Shown here one piece after another: positions 17,542 through 25,751 of a stretch of 64,000 nt of DNA. This DNA comes from Streptomyces sp. MMBL 11-1 (GTDB taxonomy: Bacteria; Actinomycetota; Actinomycetes; Streptomycetales; Streptomycetaceae): assembly GCF_028622875.1 (NCBI RefSeq), contig NZ_CP117709.1, positions 434,001 to 498,000 of the forward strand, in the 5' to 3' direction. The notes under the pieces were generated by a model, which was not told the origin of the DNA, searched no databases, and saw only the letters and a list, made by a program, of their open reading frames with translations. Position numbers and translations under genes: made by a program. Within the stretch, counting starts at the first letter, position 1, and the number at the start of each line of letters is the position of its first letter.

Positions 17542-18311
17542 GCGATCCCCGCGACGGTGGCCGCCTCCTGGACCACGTCGACCAGCATGGGCATGGTCAG
17601 CCGGCCCGTGAAGGTGTTGCGCTGGCTGGGGTGGTAGCTGCCCAGCAGATGCAACTGCTGCCGACGCCCGGTGGCGGGCAGCACGACCCGGGCGCCGTGT
17701 CCGAAGGCGGGACGCGGGCGCGGGACCTCCCACCCCGCCTCCGCGAGGGCCGGAAGCAGCGCCTGCCAGCCGAAGCCGCCGAGGACGACCACCGAGGTCA
17801 GCCCCGGGCTCAGCAGGTCCAGCTCCGCCGCGAGCCAGGGACGACAGGTGTCGCGTTCTTCGGGGGTCGGCCGGTTCTCCGGAGGCGCGCAGTGCACGGG
17901 CGAGGTCAGTCGCACGCCCCGCAGACGGAGCCCGTCCTCGGCGTGGACCGAGGTCGGCTGCGAGGCGAGGCCCACCGTGTGCAGCGCGGAGAGGAGGAAG
18001 TCACCGGTCGCGTCACCGGTGAACATCCGCCCGGTCCTGTTGCCGCCGTGGGCGGCGGGCGCCAGCCCCACCACCGCCACCCTGGCGTCCGCCGGGCCGA
18101 AGCCCGGCACCGGTCGCGCCCAGTAGTCCTGGTCCCGGAAAGCGGCGCGTTTGACCCCGCCGACCTCCTCCCGCCACGCCACCAGCCGCGGACAGGCCCG
18201 GCAGTGGGGAACGAGCGCGTCGAGCTCGGCGAGCCCGGTGCACGAGGGCGCGTGCCGCGCCGGGAATCCCCGGTCGTCGGCCGGCGCCGTCGGATCCGCC
18301 GCCTCGTCCAT
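17535..18311 (-). CDS. Uracil-DNA glycosylase, family 5 (UDGb-type)
   Basis: 258 residues. Four-Cys iron-sulfur site begins with Cys37-x2-Cys40 (HCRACPRL). Motif 1 is VGLAPAAHGGNRTGRMFTGD (80-99), close to the family 5 GLAPGAHG form that lacks the usual active-site polar residue; motif 2 is GSYHPSQRNTFTG near the C-terminus. It removes uracil and other deaminated bases from DNA, important in a G+C-rich genome. It is the last gene of a minus operon with two CNNM proteins (9-base gap). Length is normal for the family. Confidence 0.93.
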   Translation of the reverse strand: MDEAADPTAPADDRGFPARHAPSCTGLAELDALVPHCRACPRLVAWREEVGGVKRAAFRDQDYWARPVPGFGPADARVAVVGLAPAAHGGNRTGRMFTGDATGDFLLSALHTVGLASQPTSVHAEDGLRLRGVRLTSPVHCAPPENRPTPEERDTCRPWLAAELDLLSPGLTSVVVLGGFGWQALLPALAEAGWEVPRPRPAFGHGARVVLPATGRRQQLHLLGSYHPSQRNTFTGRLTMPMLVDVVQEAATVAGIAT

Positions 18312-18320
18312 GCCTCCACG

Positions 18321-19358
18321 CTACTTCCCGGTCTGCCGCGGTGCCGTGGGGGGATGCAGCAGCCGGGCGAGCAGGTCGTCCAGGCTCACCAGTCCGGTGA
18401 GCCCGCCCTCCCCGTCGCGTACGACGGCGATCGTCGCCCGCCGCTCACGCAACTGCTCCACCGCGTGTGCCGCGGTCGCGTCCGGGGCCAGCTCCGGGAC
18501 GGGACGGGCCAGGTCGCGGGCGAGGACGTCCCGGCCTCCGGCGCGGGCCACGAGGGCGTCCCTGGCATGCACCGACCCGAGGATCTCCTCCCCGTCCCGT
18601 ACCAGCAGACGGGTGCGGTCGGCCTCGGCGGCGGTGGCCAGGATCCGGTCGAGCCCGGCGTCCGCCGGGACGGTCGCGATCCGCTCCACGGGGGTCCGGA
18701 GCGCGGAGACCGGGGTCCCCGGCTCGGTCAGGGACCTGGTCATCAGTCCGGAGTCGCCCTTGCTGATCAGCCCCAGACGTTCGGACTCCTCGATCAGGTG
18801 GGTGAGCTGGTCGCGGTTGTGCACCGAGGCGAGTTCGTCGCGCGGGGTGACCCGGCACAGCCGCACGAGGGCGTTACTGATCGCGTTCAACAGCCGGATC
18901 AGCGGGCGTACGGCGCCCACGACGGCGCGGAAGGCGGGGCTCAGCAGCATCGCGGAGCGCTCCGGGTGGGCGATGGCCCAGGATTTCGGGGCCATTTCGC
19001 CGACCACCATGTGCAGGAAGACGACGACGATCATCGCCAGCGCGAAGGCGATGCCGTAGCTGAGGGCGGCGGGCAGCCCGAGCCGTTCCAGCAGCGGGTC
19101 CAGCTCGTGGGAGATCGCCGGCTTGGACACGGAGCCCAGGCCCAGGGTGCAGATGGTGATGCCGAGCTGCACTCCCGCGAGCATCAGCGACAGCTCGCGC
19201 ATCCCGTCGAGCGCGGCCCCGGCCCCGCGCTGCCCCCGGGCGGCGGCCTGTTCCATGCGGTGTCGCTTGGAAGCGACCAGGGCGAATTCGGCGGCGACGA
19301 AGAACCCACTGCCGATCAGGAGCAGGACCGTCACGAAGAGCGCCATGGGGAAGCTCAT
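18321..19358 (-). CDS. CNNM/CBS domain membrane protein (CorC/HlyC-like), second of a pair
   Basis: 345 residues. The DUF21/CNNM membrane domain (about 1-140, three to four helices; FFVAAEFALVASKRHRMEQA and VVGEMAPKSWAIAHPE are diagnostic) is followed by two CBS motifs (about 200-330). Unlike its upstream partner it has no C-terminal transporter-associated CorC_HlyC domain. Relatives are implicated in magnesium or cobalt efflux, with CBS domains binding adenine nucleotides. Its ATG overlaps the partner's TGA, so the two are probably made in fixed ratio and may form a heterodimer. Confidence 0.92.
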   Translation of the reverse strand: MSFPMALFVTVLLLIGSGFFVAAEFALVASKRHRMEQAAARGQRGAGAALDGMRELSLMLAGVQLGITICTLGLGSVSKPAISHELDPLLERLGLPAALSYGIAFALAMIVVVFLHMVVGEMAPKSWAIAHPERSAMLLSPAFRAVVGAVRPLIRLLNAISNALVRLCRVTPRDELASVHNRDQLTHLIEESERLGLISKGDSGLMTRSLTEPGTPVSALRTPVERIATVPADAGLDRILATAAEADRTRLLVRDGEEILGSVHARDALVARAGGRDVLARDLARPVPELAPDATAAHAVEQLRERRATIAVVRDGEGGLTGLVSLDDLLARLLHPPTAPRQTGK

Positions 19359-20740
19359 GCCTGCGGCTCCTGTTCGGTGGGCCCGGTGCGTTCGGTGGAC
19401 CCGGTGCGGCTGGTGCGTTCCGTGGGTCCGGTGCGGCCGGTGCGTTCCGTGGGGTCGATGCGGACGTACTCGGCGACATGCCGGTCGAGGGTGCGCACCT
19501 CAATCCGGACCTCGCCTACGGTGAGCCGGTCGCCCACGGTGGGGAAGCGTCCGAGCCTGTCGATGATCAGCCCGGCCAGGGTGTCGTAGTCGTCGCTCTC
19601 CTGGGGCAGTGCGGCGCCGGTGGCCTCCTCGATCTCGTCGAGGCGGCGGCCCGCGTCCACGATCCAGCCGGAGCCGTCGGCGACCGCGAGTTCGACGACG
19701 GTGTCGGACTCGTCGGCGATGTCCCCGACGAGTTCCTCGGCGATGTCCTCGTACGTGACGATCCCGGCCAGGCCGCCGTGCTCGTCGAGGACGACGGCGA
19801 ACTCGTCGTCGCGCTCGCGCATCTGGGCGACCGCCGCCGGGAGTCTGAGGAGTTCCGGCAGCAGAAGGGGGCGGCGGGCCAGGGAGCCCACGGTGGTGCG
19901 ACCGATCTCGGCGGCGGGCAGCCGCATCAGCTCCCGTACGCCGAGCACTCCGGCGGGGTCGTCCGGGTGGTCGCCGAGCACCGGGTAGTTCGAGTGTCCG
20001 TGCCGAGCGATCAGCTCGACCGCCTCGGCGGCGAGGGCGTCCCGGCGGACGAACGCCACGTCGGCGCGCGGGATCATCACCTCGCCCAGATTCCGCTCGG
20101 AGAACTCCAGCGCGTGGTCCATGAGTTCGGCCGTGGCGGCCGGGAGTTCACCCTGTTCGTGGGATTCGCCGATGAGGTGGCCCAGCTCCTCCAGGGTCGC
20201 GCCGTGGTGGAGCTCCTCGACCGGTTCGATGCCGATGCGGCGCAGCAGCCGGTTGGCGACGCCGTCGAAGACGTGGACCACGGGGCCGACGATCCGCAGG
20301 TAGAGCAGGGTGGAGGAGGCGAGGGACTTCGCCATGCTCTCGGGCACGGCCAGGGCGAGGTTCTTGGGGGCGAGTTCACCGAGGACCATCTGGATGACGG
20401 TCGCCACCACGAACGACAGCGCCACGGAGATGCCCGAGACGAGTCCGTCGGAGAGGCCCGTCCCGTTCAGGGCGGGCCGCAGCAGGGCGGAGACGGACGG
20501 TTCCGCGAGGAAGCCGACGACGAGGCCCGTGACGGTGATGCCGAGCTGCGCGCCGGACAGCATGAAGGAGAGCCGCTCCAGCACCTTCACGGCACGGGCG
20601 GCCCGCTTGTCCCCGGCGGCGGCCTCCCGGGCGAGGGTCAGCCGGTCGGCGGAGACGTACGCGAACTCCTGGGCCACGAAGTAGCCGGTCCCGGCGGTGA
20701 GGACGAACACGGCCAGCAGGCCGAGCAGGGCGGAGGTCAT
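19355..20740 (-). CDS. CNNM/CBS/CorC_HlyC membrane protein, first of a pair
   Basis: 461 residues. CNNM membrane domain (about 1-180: GYFVAQEFAYVSADRLTLAR, GELAPKNLALAVPE), two CBS motifs (about 205-335: VMIPRADVAFVRRD, DEHGGLAGIVTYEDIAEELV) and a C-terminal CorC_HlyC domain (about 345-425). The last 30 residues are a Thr/Arg/Gly/Glu/Pro repeat tail not expected in the family. Likely role: divalent cation homeostasis at the membrane. It is first in an operon with the second CNNM gene and a uracil-DNA glycosylase. A BlaI-type operator and a leader of about 250 bases lie upstream, linking it to the BlaI/M56 pair. Confidence 0.93.
   Translation of the reverse strand: MTSALLGLLAVFVLTAGTGYFVAQEFAYVSADRLTLAREAAAGDKRAARAVKVLERLSFMLSGAQLGITVTGLVVGFLAEPSVSALLRPALNGTGLSDGLVSGISVALSFVVATVIQMVLGELAPKNLALAVPESMAKSLASSTLLYLRIVGPVVHVFDGVANRLLRRIGIEPVEELHHGATLEELGHLIGESHEQGELPAATAELMDHALEFSERNLGEVMIPRADVAFVRRDALAAEAVELIARHGHSNYPVLGDHPDDPAGVLGVRELMRLPAAEIGRTTVGSLARRPLLLPELLRLPAAVAQMRERDDEFAVVLDEHGGLAGIVTYEDIAEELVGDIADESDTVVELAVADGSGWIVDAGRRLDEIEEATGAALPQESDDYDTLAGLIIDRLGRFPTVGDRLTVGEVRIEVRTLDRHVAEYVRIDPTERTGRTGPTERTSRTGSTERTGPTEQEPQA
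19376..19452. repeat. Short tandem repeat coding the CNNM tail
   Basis: Degenerate units around GTGCGTTC(G/C)GTGG and CCGGTGCGG recur five to six times and encode T-E-R-T-G/S-x-T units. It falls entirely inside the 3' end of the first CNNM gene. Repeat number may vary between strains. Confidence 0.6.
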
Positions 20741-20988
20741 CGGTCACCCGCCCCGCGCTGGAGGCGGCGGGCGGCCCTGCCGGGGGCCGCGGGTCGGCGG
20801 CTGTGGGGGTCGGGCCCCGAGGGGCCCGGACTGGCGGACAACGCGTGGCTCCTGTCCGGCTGGATTCTCCAGCCATGGGTTCGAGTGGGGCGCACTCCGG
20901 CGGGAGGTGAGCACCCGGGCATGATTCTGCATGCCGGGCGGGTGAAGAACCGCCGTCGACGGGGCCCACGTTCCGCGGCTGATGAACT
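20741..20988 (-). promoter_or_regulatory. Long structured leader of the CNNM operon
   Basis: About 250 bases lie between the BlaI-type site and the ATG. On the minus strand there are at least two small hairpins with AGAAT in the loop: GGCTGG-AGAAT-CCAGCC (20873-20857) and a GCATG-CAGAAT-CATGC stem near 20935-20920, then a C/G-rich stem GGGCCCCTCGGGGCCC near 20826-20811. No known Mg or Mn riboswitch consensus was recognised. No gene is supported here. Confidence 0.35.
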
Positions 20989-21002
20989 CTACAACTCTGT
21001 AG
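20989..21002. promoter_or_regulatory. BlaI-type operator upstream of the CNNM operon
   Basis: CTACAACTCTGTAG keeps both half sites (CTACA and TGTAG) and spacing of the operator in front of the blaI-like gene at 22581-22606. It lies between the end of the M56 protease gene and the CNNM operon, so the BlaI-like repressor probably also controls the CNNM genes. Confidence 0.55.
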
Positions 21003-21062
21003 CGAAAGGGGTCGGGCCGGTCTTCGCGGCTCCGGACCGGCTCACCCGAGGGGCGCTCCGGA

Positions 21063-21998
21063 CTACAGCGGCGTCGCGGCCTCCAGGACCAGGAACAGCG
21101 CGACGGCCGCGTTCAGCGCGGAAAGCGCGGAGACGGTCGTCCCGGCCGCGGCGACGAACGCGGCGATACCGGCCGGGGTGAGGGCGGGGGGCCAGCCCCG
21201 GTCCGGCGGTACCGGGCCCAGGAGCGCCGCGACCCGCCGCGGCACCGGCCCCGCGGCGGCGAAGGCGGCGAAGGCCGCGCCGCCGGGCACCGGGCGGGAG
21301 ACGAGCGCCGCCTTGCCGACCGCGCGTGCGGTCAGCCGGCGGTCGCCGGTGATCCGGGCCGCCTCCTCGTCCGCCCAGCGCTCCGTGCTGTAGACCAGGG
21401 CCCCGAGCAGCGGCCACAGCAGCGGGTTGACACAGGCGGCCAGCCGGGTCGCGAGCAGCAACCGGTGGTGGCGCCCCGCCAGATGGGCCCGTTCATGGGC
21501 GAACAGCGCCCGGCGCTCGGCCGGTTCGAGGGAGGCGAGCAGTGCCGTGGAGACCATCACCCGCCCCGGGGAGCCGGGGAGCGCGTAGGCGTACGGGATG
21601 GCGTCGGGCAGCACGGCGACGTCGCCACCGCCCGGCAGGCCCGCGAGCGCCCGGTGGGCCCGCGCCCGGAAGCGGTAGTGGCGGCGGAGGGTGAATCCGC
21701 AGGCGGCCGTCACGACGACGATCGCGAGGATGGAAGCCTTGCCCGCGAACGCGTCGTGCGGCACGGCGTCGCGGACCTCGGCGTCGGACCAGCCGTCCGG
21801 CAGCGGGTTGCCGGGCAGCTGGGCCGTGCCCACCACCACCAGCAGTCCGAGGCACACCAGGCTGCAGGAGGCGAGGATCACGGCGACGGTGGTGAGCAGC
21901 CGGGCGGCCCTGCGGGGGTGCAGGTGCTGCTCGGCCAGGCGCGCGATCGGCAACGCGGTCAGGGGCAGAACGAGGGGCAGGTAGACGAAGACGCCCAT
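21063..21998 (-). CDS. M56 family metallopeptidase (BlaR1/MecR1-like)
   Basis: 311 residues from ATG 21998, two bases after the TGA of the blaI-like gene. Several membrane helices (about 5-25, 36-58, 88-104, 290-310) surround a zinc protease site, HERAH at 168-172. There is no extracellular penicillin-binding sensor domain, so it is the short actinobacterial form rather than full BlaR1. In the family, signal-activated proteolysis relieves BlaI repression. The tight linkage to blaI supports this. The signal is unknown. Confidence 0.9.
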   Translation of the reverse strand: MGVFVYLPLVLPLTALPIARLAEQHLHPRRAARLLTTVAVILASCSLVCLGLLVVVGTAQLPGNPLPDGWSDAEVRDAVPHDAFAGKASILAIVVVTAACGFTLRRHYRFRARAHRALAGLPGGGDVAVLPDAIPYAYALPGSPGRVMVSTALLASLEPAERRALFAHERAHLAGRHHRLLLATRLAACVNPLLWPLLGALVYSTERWADEEAARITGDRRLTARAVGKAALVSRPVPGGAAFAAFAAAGPVPRRVAALLGPVPPDRGWPPALTPAGIAAFVAAAGTTVSALSALNAAVALFLVLEAATPL

Positions 21999-22000
21999 CG

Positions 22001-22432
22001 TCAGCGCTCCGGCCGGTCCGAGGGCGTGCCGGGGCCGTCGGGACCGTTCTCGGCGAGCAGGGCACGCAGCAGGTCCTCGTCGTGCGAGGAGAGGACGGAG
22101 ACGAAGCTGGAGAGCACCGCGTCGCGGTCGCTCTGCTTGTCGAGGAGCCGGCGCATCCGCAGGGCGGCGAGCCCCGCCTCGTTCGCCACGGGCTCCCACA
22201 GGACGGGGCGCCCCCGTCCGGTGCGCGTGACCGCCTGCTTGGCGTGCAGCCGCGTCAGGATCGTGATGACGGTGCTGTACGACAGGCCGGCGCCGAGCCG
22301 TTCCTGCACCCAGGCGGCGGTCACCGGCTCACTCGCCCCGCCCAGCACCGACAGCACCTGGGCCTCCAGCTCGCCCTGGCCACGCCTGCGGACAGGCGAT
22401 TCCCGCTCGCCACCGGCTCCTTCGGCGTCCAC
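22001..22432 (-). CDS. BlaI/MecI/CopY family repressor
   Basis: 143 residues from GTG 22432, preceded by GAGAGGGG. A winged helix-turn-helix domain (about 15-90: GELEAQVLSVLGG, VTAAWVQERL, LSYSTVITILTRLHAKQAV) is followed by a C-terminal dimerisation helix (DAVLSSFVSVLSSHDEDLLRALL). Length is near the family norm. A perfect operator lies about 150 bases upstream, as expected for autoregulation. Together with the M56 protease it forms a repressor/protease switch. The long in-frame extension upstream is a bias artefact. Confidence 0.93.
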   Translation of the reverse strand: MDAEGAGGERESPVRRRGQGELEAQVLSVLGGASEPVTAAWVQERLGAGLSYSTVITILTRLHAKQAVTRTGRGRPVLWEPVANEAGLAALRMRRLLDKQSDRDAVLSSFVSVLSSHDEDLLRALLAENGPDGPGTPSDRPER

Positions 22433-22580
22433 GGCCCGACCCCTCTCTCCGTCCGTCCGCCCGGCTTCGTCCGTTCGGCCGCCCGGCCGTGGCGTTCCGC
22501 CCGCCGGGTGTCGGGAAATCGTATCCAGTCGGCGGAGCGACCGACGACCGGCCAGGGGGGCCGACACACCTCCTGGCCCC

Positions 22581-22606
22581 AAAAATCTACAGTGCTGTAG
22601 ATTTTT
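22581..22606. promoter_or_regulatory. BlaI-type operator between blaI-like and terD-like genes
   Basis: Perfect 12-bp inverted repeat AAAAATCTACAG / CTGTAGATTTTT with a two-base centre. A/T-rich arms stand out in this G+C background. It lies in the 255-bp divergent region, so it could control both the repressor/protease operon and the TerD genes. Confidence 0.8.
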
Positions 22607-22687
22607 CTCGTAGTCGCAGCGTGCCCGCGCCGTCACCCATGGCGTGGCCGCCACCACGTGAACACCCGTCGCACAAGGGAGAACATC

Positions 22688-23263
22688 ATGGGCGTGAGCC
22701 TCGCCAAGGGCGGAAATGTCTCGCTGAGCAAGGAGGCCCCGGGGCTGACCGCGATCCTCGTCGGTCTCGGCTGGGACGTCCGCACGACCACCGGCACCGA
22801 CTACGACCTGGACGCGAGCGCGCTGCTCTGCGACGAGGCGGGCAAGGTGGTGTCCAACGAGCACTTCGTCTTCTACAACAACCTCAAGAGCCCCGACGGG
22901 TCGGTCGAGCACACCGGTGACAACCTCACCGGCGAGGGCGAGGGCGACGACGAGATCGTCAAGGTCGACCTCTCCTCGGTGCCCGCGACCGTCGCGAAGA
23001 TCGTGTTCCCGGTCTCGATCCACGACGCGGAGAGCCGGGGGCAGAGCTTCGGCCAGGTGCGGAACGCGTACATCCGCGTGGTGAACCAGGCGGGCGGCGC
23101 GGAGATCGCGCGTTACGACCTGAGCGAGGACGCTTCCACCGAGACGGCGATGGTCTTCGGCGAGCTGTACCGGCACGGCGCCGAGTGGAAGTTCCGTGCG
23201 GTCGGGCAGGGTTACGCATCCGGCCTGAGCGGCATCGTCGCCGACTTCGGCGTCAGCCTCTGA
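22688..23263 (+). CDS. TerD family protein
   Basis: 191 residues, standard TerD length. Starts [16 protein letters not shown], with the calcium-binding acidic loop [31 protein letters not shown] and [12 protein letters not shown]. TerD proteins are calcium-binding cytoplasmic proteins linked to tellurite and general stress resistance; in Streptomyces they also affect development. The ATG follows AAGGGAG. Second TerD gene 69 bases downstream. The upstream region contains the BlaI-type operator. Confidence 0.95.
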   Translation: MGVSLAKGGNVSLSKEAPGLTAILVGLGWDVRTTTGTDYDLDASALLCDEAGKVVSNEHFVFYNNLKSPDGSVEHTGDNLTGEGEGDDEIVKVDLSSVPATVAKIVFPVSIHDAESRGQSFGQVRNAYIRVVNQAGGAEIARYDLSEDASTETAMVFGELYRHGAEWKFRAVGQGYASGLSGIVADFGVSL

Positions 23264-23332
23264 GCCGCCGGGCCCGGAAGCACACGCCCCCACCGAAGCC
23301 ACCCCAGGCACCCAGTCACCGAAGGCGGAACG

Positions 23333-23914
23333 ATGACGATCAACCTCACCAAGGGCCAGCAGGTCAGCCTCACCAAGTCCGGCGGCGGCGAGCTCGGCGT
23401 CGTACGGATGGGACTGGGCTGGAAGTCCGCTCCCCGGAAGGGATTCCTGGCGCGGCTGACCGCCCGCGAGATCGACCTGGACGCCTCGGCGGTGCTCTTC
23501 TCGGGCCGGACCCCGCAGGACGTGGTCTTCTTCCAGCATCTGACCAGTGACGACGGTTCGGTCCAGCACACCGGGGACAACCGGGTCGGCGGGGCGGGCG
23601 AGGGCGGTGACGACGAGTCCATCGTCGTCGACCTGCGGCGCGTGCCGGTCCATGTGGACCAGATCGTCTTCACGGTGAACTCGTTCACCGGCCAGACCTT
23701 CGAGGAGGTCGAGGCGGCCTTCTGCCGTCTGGTCGACGAGAGCAACGGCCAGGAGCTGGCCCGCTACACCCTGACCGGCGGCGGGCGGAACACCGCCCAG
23801 ATCATGGCCAAGGTCCAGCGGTCCGGCGCGGGCTGGCAGATGACCGCGATCGGCGCGGCGGCGGACGGGCGGACCTTCCAGGACCTGATGCCCGCGGTCG
23901 CACAGCACCTCTAG
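23333..23914 (+). CDS. TerD family protein, second copy
   Basis: 193 residues, diverged from its neighbour. MTINLTKGQQVSLTKSGGG opens a TerD domain with the acidic loop DLDASAVLFSG, VVFFQHLTSDDGSVQHTGDN and DESIVVDLRRVP. An insertion of basic residues (GWKSAPRKGFLARLT) near position 32 is shared with a TerD subgroup. Probably co-transcribed with the first copy and ended by the strong hairpin at 23954. Role inferred from the family: calcium-linked stress response. Confidence 0.94.
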   Translation: MTINLTKGQQVSLTKSGGGELGVVRMGLGWKSAPRKGFLARLTAREIDLDASAVLFSGRTPQDVVFFQHLTSDDGSVQHTGDNRVGGAGEGGDDESIVVDLRRVPVHVDQIVFTVNSFTGQTFEEVEAAFCRLVDESNGQELARYTLTGGGRNTAQIMAKVQRSGAGWQMTAIGAAADGRTFQDLMPAVAQHL

Positions 23915-23953
23915 AACGCCTTTCCGGAACGGCTCGAACGCCTCACCGGACAG

Positions 23954-23992
23954 CCGTGGGGGTGCGCACGCGGCACGCGCGCACCCCCACGG
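23954..23992 (+). terminator. Strong hairpin after the TerD pair
   Basis: Perfect 14-bp stem: CCGTGGGGGTGCGC (23954-23967) with GCGCACCCCCACGG (23979-23992), 11-base loop, no U-tract. It lies 39 bases past the second TerD stop. Confidence 0.75.
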
Positions 23993-24053
23993 CCCGGCGG
24001 GCGGAACACCCACCACACAGGTGTCGGCACATCTGTGTCGACCGAGGGACAGC

Positions 24054-24824
24054 ATGGGCAGACCTTCCCGGCTCGGGGACGAGGACAGATCCGACTACGG
24101 ACGCGCACTCGACGAGGTGATCGCCTCCCCCGACATCCAGCGCCTGCTCGAACGCTCGGGGGTTCCCGGCGGGCGGCTGCGCGTCAGGGGCCTGGCGGCC
24201 GTGGCACGCACGACGTCCGCCGCCGACGCCGAGTACCGGCGGTACGCGGCCCTGCGGCGACGGGCCCAGGGCGGGCGGCAGGGCGCCGGGGTGTCGCCGC
24301 TCTCCGGACCGGGCGATCAGGAGCGGCCGGGGGCGGGAGTCCTGGCGGTCCTCGGGGTGCTGACGCCGGTGCTCGCCGCCGTGGCCGCGGCGACGTTCCT
24401 GCTGCTGGGCCACGGTCTGCGGCTCGCGGGGGCCCTGCCCGACCTGGCGGGCACGCTCGTCGGCGTCGGCTGGTTCAGTCTGGTGGTCGCGGCGGTCACG
24501 GCCCTGGTCAGCGTCGTCGCCCTCTACCGCACGGCGGCGAAGCAGTCGGCGGACGTCACGGCGACCGAGCCCGACCGGTCACCCGTTGTCGAGGACGCCC
24601 GTGCGGCATGGCTCACGGCGCTGCGCGACCGGGGTATCAGGCCGTTCCTCCTCCAGGAGCTGGCCGGGGCGGCATCGCCCGCGCCCCGTGCGGGCGACGC
24701 CCACGGCTCCCGCTTCAGCTCGCCGGCGTTCGCGGGACCGGACTTCTCCGGCCCCGGCTACGAGGGCTCCGGCTTCGAGGGCTCCGGCAGGCCCGCCCCG
24801 GGCGGCTCCGGCCCCCGCCGCTGA
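24054..24824 (+). CDS. Two-helix membrane protein, unknown function
   Basis: 256 residues from ATG 24054 behind GAGGGA. The soluble N-terminus (about 1-95) has MGRPSRLGDEDRSDYGRALD; two hydrophobic segments follow (about 98-122 and 132-165: VLAVLGVLTPVLAAVAAATF and GWFSLVVAAVTALVSVVALY), then a cytoplasmic part with a helical TALRDRGIRPFLLQEL segment and a Gly/Ser/Phe repeat tail (GPDFSGPGYEGSGFEGSG). I do not recognise a named family. It follows the TerD genes after a terminator, so it may be independent of them. Confidence 0.65.
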   Translation: MGRPSRLGDEDRSDYGRALDEVIASPDIQRLLERSGVPGGRLRVRGLAAVARTTSAADAEYRRYAALRRRAQGGRQGAGVSPLSGPGDQERPGAGVLAVLGVLTPVLAAVAAATFLLLGHGLRLAGALPDLAGTLVGVGWFSLVVAAVTALVSVVALYRTAAKQSADVTATEPDRSPVVEDARAAWLTALRDRGIRPFLLQELAGAASPAPRAGDAHGSRFSSPAFAGPDFSGPGYEGSGFEGSGRPAPGGSGPRR

Positions 24825-24864
24825 CCGGCAGGGGCGGCGACCGCGAGACCGCCGCCCCTGCCGG
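24825..24864. terminator. Bidirectional terminator between convergent genes
   Basis: Perfect 15-bp stem: CCGGCAGGGGCGGCG (24825-24839) and CGCCGCCCCTGCCGG (24850-24864), 10-base loop, starting directly after the membrane protein stop codon. Confidence 0.8.
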
Positions 24865-24873
24865 GTCGGACCG

Positions 24874-24914
24874 GGGCGGTCAGGTCAGGGCGGTGGGCGG
24901 TCAGGTCAGGGCGC
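24874..24914. repeat. Two direct repeats at the 3' end of the amidotransferase gene
   Basis: GGGCGGTCAGGTCAGGGCG occurs at 24874-24892 and again at 24896-24914. The second copy contains the stop codon of the minus-strand gene, echoing the repeat pair at 17435-17541. Confidence 0.6.
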
Positions 24915-25644
24915 GTACGGGCGCTTCGACGGCGGGAAGGGCACCGGGCGGGCCCGACCGGCCCTGGGCGGCCTGGACCAGGGCGGCCATGACCCGGGGG
25001 TCCTCGCCCATCTCCGGGTGCCACTGCACCCCGAGCACCAGGCTCCCGTGCCCGGGGAGTTCCAGGGCCTCCACGGTCCCGTCGGGTGCGTGGGCGGAGG
25101 CCACCAGGCCGCCGCCGAGCCGGTCGACGGCCTGGTGGTGGTAGGCGGGCACCACGGCGGTCTCCGGCACGGCGTCCGCGTACGCGGTGCCGGGGACGGG
25201 GGTCACGGGGTGGCTGCCGAAGACGCCGGTGCCGCCGGTGTGGTCGTCCAGGTGCTGGTGCAGGGTGCCGCCGAGGGCGACGTTCAGCAGCTGCATGCCC
25301 CGGCAGATGCCGAGCAGCGGTACCTCGTGTTCGATCGCCGCCCGGATCAACGCCAGCTCCCAGGCGTCGCGTTCGCGGGCCGGGGGGCCGGTACGAGGAT
25401 CGGCGACCGCCCCGTAGCGCGCCGGTTCGACGTCCGCTCCCCCGGCGATCACCAGCCCGTCGAGGGCGGCGACGGTGTCCCGGGCCGCGTCCCGCGCGTC
25501 GTCGGGCGGCAGCAGCACGGCGAGCCCGCCCGCCGCCCGGACGAGTCGGGGGTAGGCGGCGGGCAGCAGCACCGCGGGCATCTCCCACACACCCCAGCGG
25601 GCCGGGTCCTGGTAGGTACTGATGCCGATGACGGGCCGGGGCAT
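24901..25644 (-). CDS. Class I glutamine amidotransferase-like gamma-glutamyl hydrolase (PuuD-like)
   Basis: 247 residues from ATG 25644 behind GAAGGAG. Triad: Cys114 in LLGICRGMQLLNVALGG, then GVQWHPE with His and Glu near 220; GGADVEPARYG is typical of PuuD-type gamma-glutamyl-GABA hydrolases. It cleaves gamma-glutamyl amides to glutamate and the free amine or acid. Next to an amine permease, a GlnA4-like synthetase and an aldehyde dehydrogenase, it is the likely last step of a gamma-glutamylated amine pathway. It is 107 bases downstream of the permease in the same direction. Confidence 0.88.
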   Translation of the reverse strand: MPRPVIGISTYQDPARWGVWEMPAVLLPAAYPRLVRAAGGLAVLLPPDDARDAARDTVAALDGLVIAGGADVEPARYGAVADPRTGPPARERDAWELALIRAAIEHEVPLLGICRGMQLLNVALGGTLHQHLDDHTGGTGVFGSHPVTPVPGTAYADAVPETAVVPAYHHQAVDRLGGGLVASAHAPDGTVEALELPGHGSLVLGVQWHPEMGEDPRVMAALVQAAQGRSGPPGALPAVEAPVRALT

Positions 25645-25751
25645 GGAACGGGCTCCTTCGGGTCGGGATGATCGCGTGGCCGCTCTCCGGGGCGGGCTTC
25701 CCTCCCGTACGCCTCCGAGCGGCGGGAGGCCGCCGCCGCGGGGCGGCCGGC

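Noticed and set aside
20879..20890. GGTTCGAGT resembling a tRNA T-loop
   Set aside because: No paired T-stem, acceptor stem or anticodon arm at the required distances.
20741..20988. Known Mg (M-box) or Mn (yybP-ykoY) riboswitch
   Set aside because: Hairpins are present but none of the conserved core sequences of either class was found; kept only as an unclassified structured leader.
22433..24055. N-terminal extension of the BlaI-like protein (frame open to 24055)
   Set aside because: It would run antisense through both TerD genes and across the operator; the GTG at 22432 has the proper RBS and gives normal family length.
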